Shown here piece by piece: positions 46,608-49,078 of a stretch of DNA of 49,078 nucleotides (the stretch's first letter is position 1; the number at the start of each line of letters is the position of its first letter). The position numbers were made by a program, and so were the translations under genes. Source of the stretch: a virus; IMG/VR virus record IMGVR_UViG_3300049825_000054, positions 1 to 49,078 of that record, one strand, 5' to 3'. The notes under the pieces were generated by a model. The model was given only the letters and a program-made list of their open reading frames with translations. It was not told the origin of the DNA and searched no databases.

Positions 46608-48071
46608 TTAAGCTGTGCCCGGAACAAGACCCGGTACAAGATACATTTGATCAATACAAAGCGTTCCGCTTTCATTAATAGTTGAGACGTAAAAATAAAT
46701 AACAATAGATGTAGCTGTTTGTGGAACCAGCATAGTCAAAGACTTCCAGTAGAAGTTTGTACCTAGCAAGTCTTCGTTGTTATCAATAGATCCCACTTCG
46801 GTTAAAGAAGGAGGTCCGGGTGTATAGATATTCTGAAGACCGCAACGAAGACTACTGCCAGCAAACCCCCTTTGCCTAGACAGCAGGGTAAGATACCTGC
46901 CCCGGTAGGCTGTAGCATCTGCTAGAATTGTCTTATTGACAAAAGCATTACTGGCCGCTGGTGTAGTTGTTACAAGTTTAAGTGCAGATCCTCCAGTTTC
47001 AAACTCTCCGGCAACAGTAGTATTCGACATAGTGGTATTTGATGCAGCCCAGCCAGTAGGGGTCTTATCAAAGAGGCTGCCAACTAGATCACCACGACTA
47101 ATAAAAATATCGGGGGTAGCTGGAGCAGTGGCAGTAGGTAGATACAGACAGTAGCCCAGCATAATATTTGCAAAATAGTCGCCACCAGCAGAGTTGGTGT
47201 GTACTGAGTCTGTATATAGATTGACTGGTCTTCCTAGTTGCAGCATCTTCTCATAAAGGGGTATGTAAGCTACACCGGATAATGAAGCAGCAATTCTAGC
47301 GCCTTCCTGACGAGGAGCCTGCGACTCACTGGACTGGTTAGGTGGTTGGCTGACTATGATTATAGGTGTTGTTGGACGAAGTTTACGGACTGAACCAATC
47401 CAATCAAAAAATAGGCGGGTGTATGGTGCGCCAGATACAGGAGCAGCATGGTTGGCTCCATAGCTGCATAGAATAAGACTTGACCCTGCATTTGTAATAG
47501 CGGGTCCTAGTTTATCCCCTAAAAGGTAAGATGCTTTTGTACCGGAGACAGAAGCATTATAAAATATTGCAGTGTTAGCACCAAGTCCGGTAGTCAGTGT
47601 AACTGGCGCATCATAGCTTGATAAACCATCATTCCATTTAGCTACTTGGAAAGTATACTGTGGGTATAGTGCTGCCAGTAGCGCCCACCACTTTTCATAG
47701 TGGCTTGTGCTGGTTGTAGCAGTTATACTATCCCCTGCACCGACTACAACCAGATTAACAGCATTTGCCTGCAGGACAGATAGCATTGGTTGCATAGCAC
47801 GGTAGGGAGATACAGTTGTGTCGTAAGCGTACACAGCACCGTTAGGTGCGCTGTTTACTGTTTCAAGACCAGTAGCCTGTACTACTCTGGTTGCGCCTGA
47901 CGGATGGAAGCGGCCTGCTACAGATACATCATTAGCTGTAGTGTAGACTACATTCATGGCTCCGTCGGGAGAGTATGCACCGACATAGGCATTACCGGCA
48001 ACAGGGACTATCCTCCGTTTACCATTAGGGCCATATGCACCAAAAGCGTAGTCTGCTGTAAAGTCGGGCAA
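46608..48071 (-). CDS. SGNH/GDSL-type esterase tail protein, 487 aa
   Basis: Residues 1-85 have four short repeats of the form xAYxPxGxxxVV, which likely anchor it to the virion. The hydrolase core has GAGDSIT (Ser115), YGANH (Asn207/His208) and TDSVHTNS (Asp288, His291), a full SGNH triad. A C-terminal jelly-roll-like part follows. It may deacetylate host surface polysaccharide on the way to the cell wall. The start TTG 48071 overlaps no other gene and lies 3 bases after the previous stop. Confidence 0.8.
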   Translation of the reverse strand: MPDFTADYAFGAYGPNGKRRIVPVAGNAYVGAYSPDGAMNVVYTTANDVSVAGRFHPSGATRVVQATGLETVNSAPNGAVYAYDTTVSPYRAMQPMLSVLQANAVNLVVVGAGDSITATTSTSHYEKWWALLAALYPQYTFQVAKWNDGLSSYDAPVTLTTGLGANTAIFYNASVSGTKASYLLGDKLGPAITNAGSSLILCSYGANHAAPVSGAPYTRLFFDWIGSVRKLRPTTPIIIVSQPPNQSSESQAPRQEGARIAASLSGVAYIPLYEKMLQLGRPVNLYTDSVHTNSAGGDYFANIMLGYCLYLPTATAPATPDIFISRGDLVGSLFDKTPTGWAASNTTMSNTTVAGEFETGGSALKLVTTTPAASNAFVNKTILADATAYRGRYLTLLSRQRGFAGSSLRCGLQNIYTPGPPSLTEVGSIDNNEDLLGTNFYWKSLTMLVPQTATSIVIYFYVSTINESGTLCIDQMYLVPGLVPGTA

Positions 48072-48073
48072 TT

Positions 48074-48367
48074 TTACTTCTTCCGCTTTCTGATGGTTGT
48101 CATCTGAAGGTCCCCTTTACCCGGGTTAACTCTTTTCTGGAATTCTTGTGAAACCGCGTCAATAGCCTCTTTGAAGACTTCTTTTTGGTAGATGTGCTGA
48201 CCTACTTCTTCTTTATTTGTCTTGTTGTCCTGCGGAGACGATTTTTCTCTATCTTGTTTATATTCAGGATTTGCTACTCTCTGCGCACCCTTGCCATAAG
48301 GATTTGACCTTTGCAAGTTTGTGCTGTCTGCTAAACTATTTGAACGGAGTGCTGTAGAGAGTCGCAT
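48074..48367 (-). CDS. Small charged protein, 97 aa
   Basis: ATG 48367 follows 3 bases after the small-terminase stop. It is very polar (KQDREKSSPQDNKTNKEEVG) and basic at the end (TTIRKRKK), likely partly disordered. It may assist DNA packaging or assembly, judging only from its place. No family recognised. Confidence 0.6.
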   Translation of the reverse strand: MRLSTALRSNSLADSTNLQRSNPYGKGAQRVANPEYKQDREKSSPQDNKTNKEEVGQHIYQKEVFKEAIDAVSQEFQKRVNPGKGDLQMTTIRKRKK

Positions 48368-48369
48368 GG

Positions 48370-48882
48370 TTAGTTCAGCTCCTTTAGCCGCAAGAGGTCT
48401 TGGCTGGTTTCTGTCTGGTTGTTGAATAGCTCTTCGGCCTTGGCCTTGATTGCATCCTTGCTTGGACGACCTACATCGCTTTTGCCTTTGCCGGGCTTCC
48501 AGTGCCCCTGTAGCAGGAACTTGTTAGCTTCATAGGCATTCCTACTGGAGGAGTCCTTGGCGGTCTCTACGATGCTTCTGAGAGCGTTTGAGCGCACTTC
48601 CAGTTCAAGCTCTTCCCTCCAGCGGGAGATATAGGGCTTGAACCAGCTTGCATTGGCTACCATTTGCCAGTGTTCCCACCCGTCAAAGTACTTCCTTGCA
48701 AATTGGATTTCGGTTAGATCGGCCTCTTCAAGGTACTTTCGGTACAGCGAGATGTATCCGTCGTAATCGTTATCCTTCAAAGTGTAAAGCACATTTGAAC
48801 GGTCTTCGTAACTTTCCTCCAGAAACAAGGCTTTTGTGTATCTAGAGTTATTTACAGGATTTCGGAAAGGGTTATTCGCCAA
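48370..48882 (-). CDS. Probable small terminase subunit, 170 aa
   Basis: AGGAG with an 8-nt spacer selects TTG 48882. The product is helical, with YEDRSNVLYTLKDNDYDGYI, a central block WFKPYISRWREELELEVRSN then ALRSIVETAK, and GHWKPGKGKSDVGRPSKDA. This resembles short TerS-like proteins, which recognise DNA for packaging. It is the first leftward gene. The assignment rests on layout and weak similarity, not on a decisive motif. Confidence 0.6.
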   Translation of the reverse strand: MANNPFRNPVNNSRYTKALFLEESYEDRSNVLYTLKDNDYDGYISLYRKYLEEADLTEIQFARKYFDGWEHWQMVANASWFKPYISRWREELELEVRSNALRSIVETAKDSSSRNAYEANKFLLQGHWKPGKGKSDVGRPSKDAIKAKAEELFNNQTETSQDLLRLKELN

Positions 48883-49078
48883 TAATAGAACTCCTAGGAA
48901 GGGAAAGGGACACAGAAAAGGAAAGAAGATGTCCTATTACTGTAATATTTCGGGGCGGTAAAGTAATATTACTTTAATATCAAAGAGTTACTAAAGTAAC
49001 TACTAAAGTAATGAAACAGAATAATTATTACTTCTATAGCTCTAGAAGATTACTGTACCTCTCAATAGTATATATAAG
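48883..49078 (-). promoter_or_regulatory. AT-rich leader of leftward operon with TAAAGTAA boxes
   Basis: Motif TAAAGTAA occurs at 48959-48966, 48992-48999 and 49004-49011, with an inverted copy at 48969-48976. The first and inverted copies form an 18-bp perfect palindrome (48959-48976). GTTACT/AGTAAC (48987-49000) is a further inverted repeat. No standard promoter is convincing. It is a good candidate for the binding site of a regulator of late genes. Confidence 0.6.

Noticed and set aside
1-49078. Prophage or temperate lifestyle
   Set aside because: No integrase, excisionase, repressor or attachment site seen.

Overview
The window looks like a nearly complete, probably complete, genome of a lytic tailed phage with a short tail (podovirus-type). 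The virion gene set is of T7 / phiEco32 style: portal, scaffold, major capsid protein, tail tubular proteins A and B, a gp13-like small protein, a gp14-like internal protein, two very large internal virion proteins and a tailspike. I see no integrase, repressor, phage RNA polymerase, sigma factor, rRNA or tRNA, so transcription probably relies on host RNA polymerase. A B12-dependent (class II) type ribonucleotide reductase without a small subunit, and tail proteins with repeats of a type I associate with Rhizobiales/Rhodobacterales phages, suggest an alphaproteobacterial host. That host assignment is inference, not something the sequence proves.

Layout. Bases 1-962 hold no convincing gene but carry inverted and direct repeats, hairpins and a candidate sigma70-type promoter. 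From 963 to 23749 all genes run rightward. First come small early genes, including three tandem paralogs that are almost pure Ser-X dipeptide repeats (2605-3293). Next are a lipoprotein and several tiny proteins (3331-4784). A striking biosynthetic cluster follows (4793-11539): class I and class II glutamine amidotransferases, an ATP-grasp ligase and two different glutamine-synthetase-fold amidoligases. The replication block (11708-23749) has primase-helicase, family A DNA polymerase, a gp2.5-like SSB, an island of small possibly acquired genes, a Cas4-like nuclease, endonuclease VII, two calcineurin-like phosphoesterases, ribonucleotide reductase and a DUF3310 protein. A bidirectional terminator at 23758-23786 separates the two convergent arms.

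From 48882 down to 23795 all genes run leftward and make the virion and lysis functions. In transcription order these are small terminase, a tail SGNH esterase, accessory structural proteins, tailspike, large terminase, portal, scaffold, capsid, a lysis block (XhlA-like protein, secreted protein, M15 endolysin, holin), tail tubes and internal virion proteins. The last of these ends in an M15-like peptidase domain. Bases 48883-49078 are AT-rich with repeated TAAAGTAA boxes. If the molecule circularises, this stretch and bases 1-962 form one divergent control region of about 1.1 kb.

Genes are packed tightly with many ATGA/TAATG overlaps and many TTG/GTG starts, so each arm probably acts as one or a few long translationally coupled operons. 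The amidoligase cluster is the best candidate for a poorly described system: it has the enzymes to release ammonia or amino groups from glutamine, activate carboxylates with ATP and form amide or isopeptide bonds, but its substrate is not evident.
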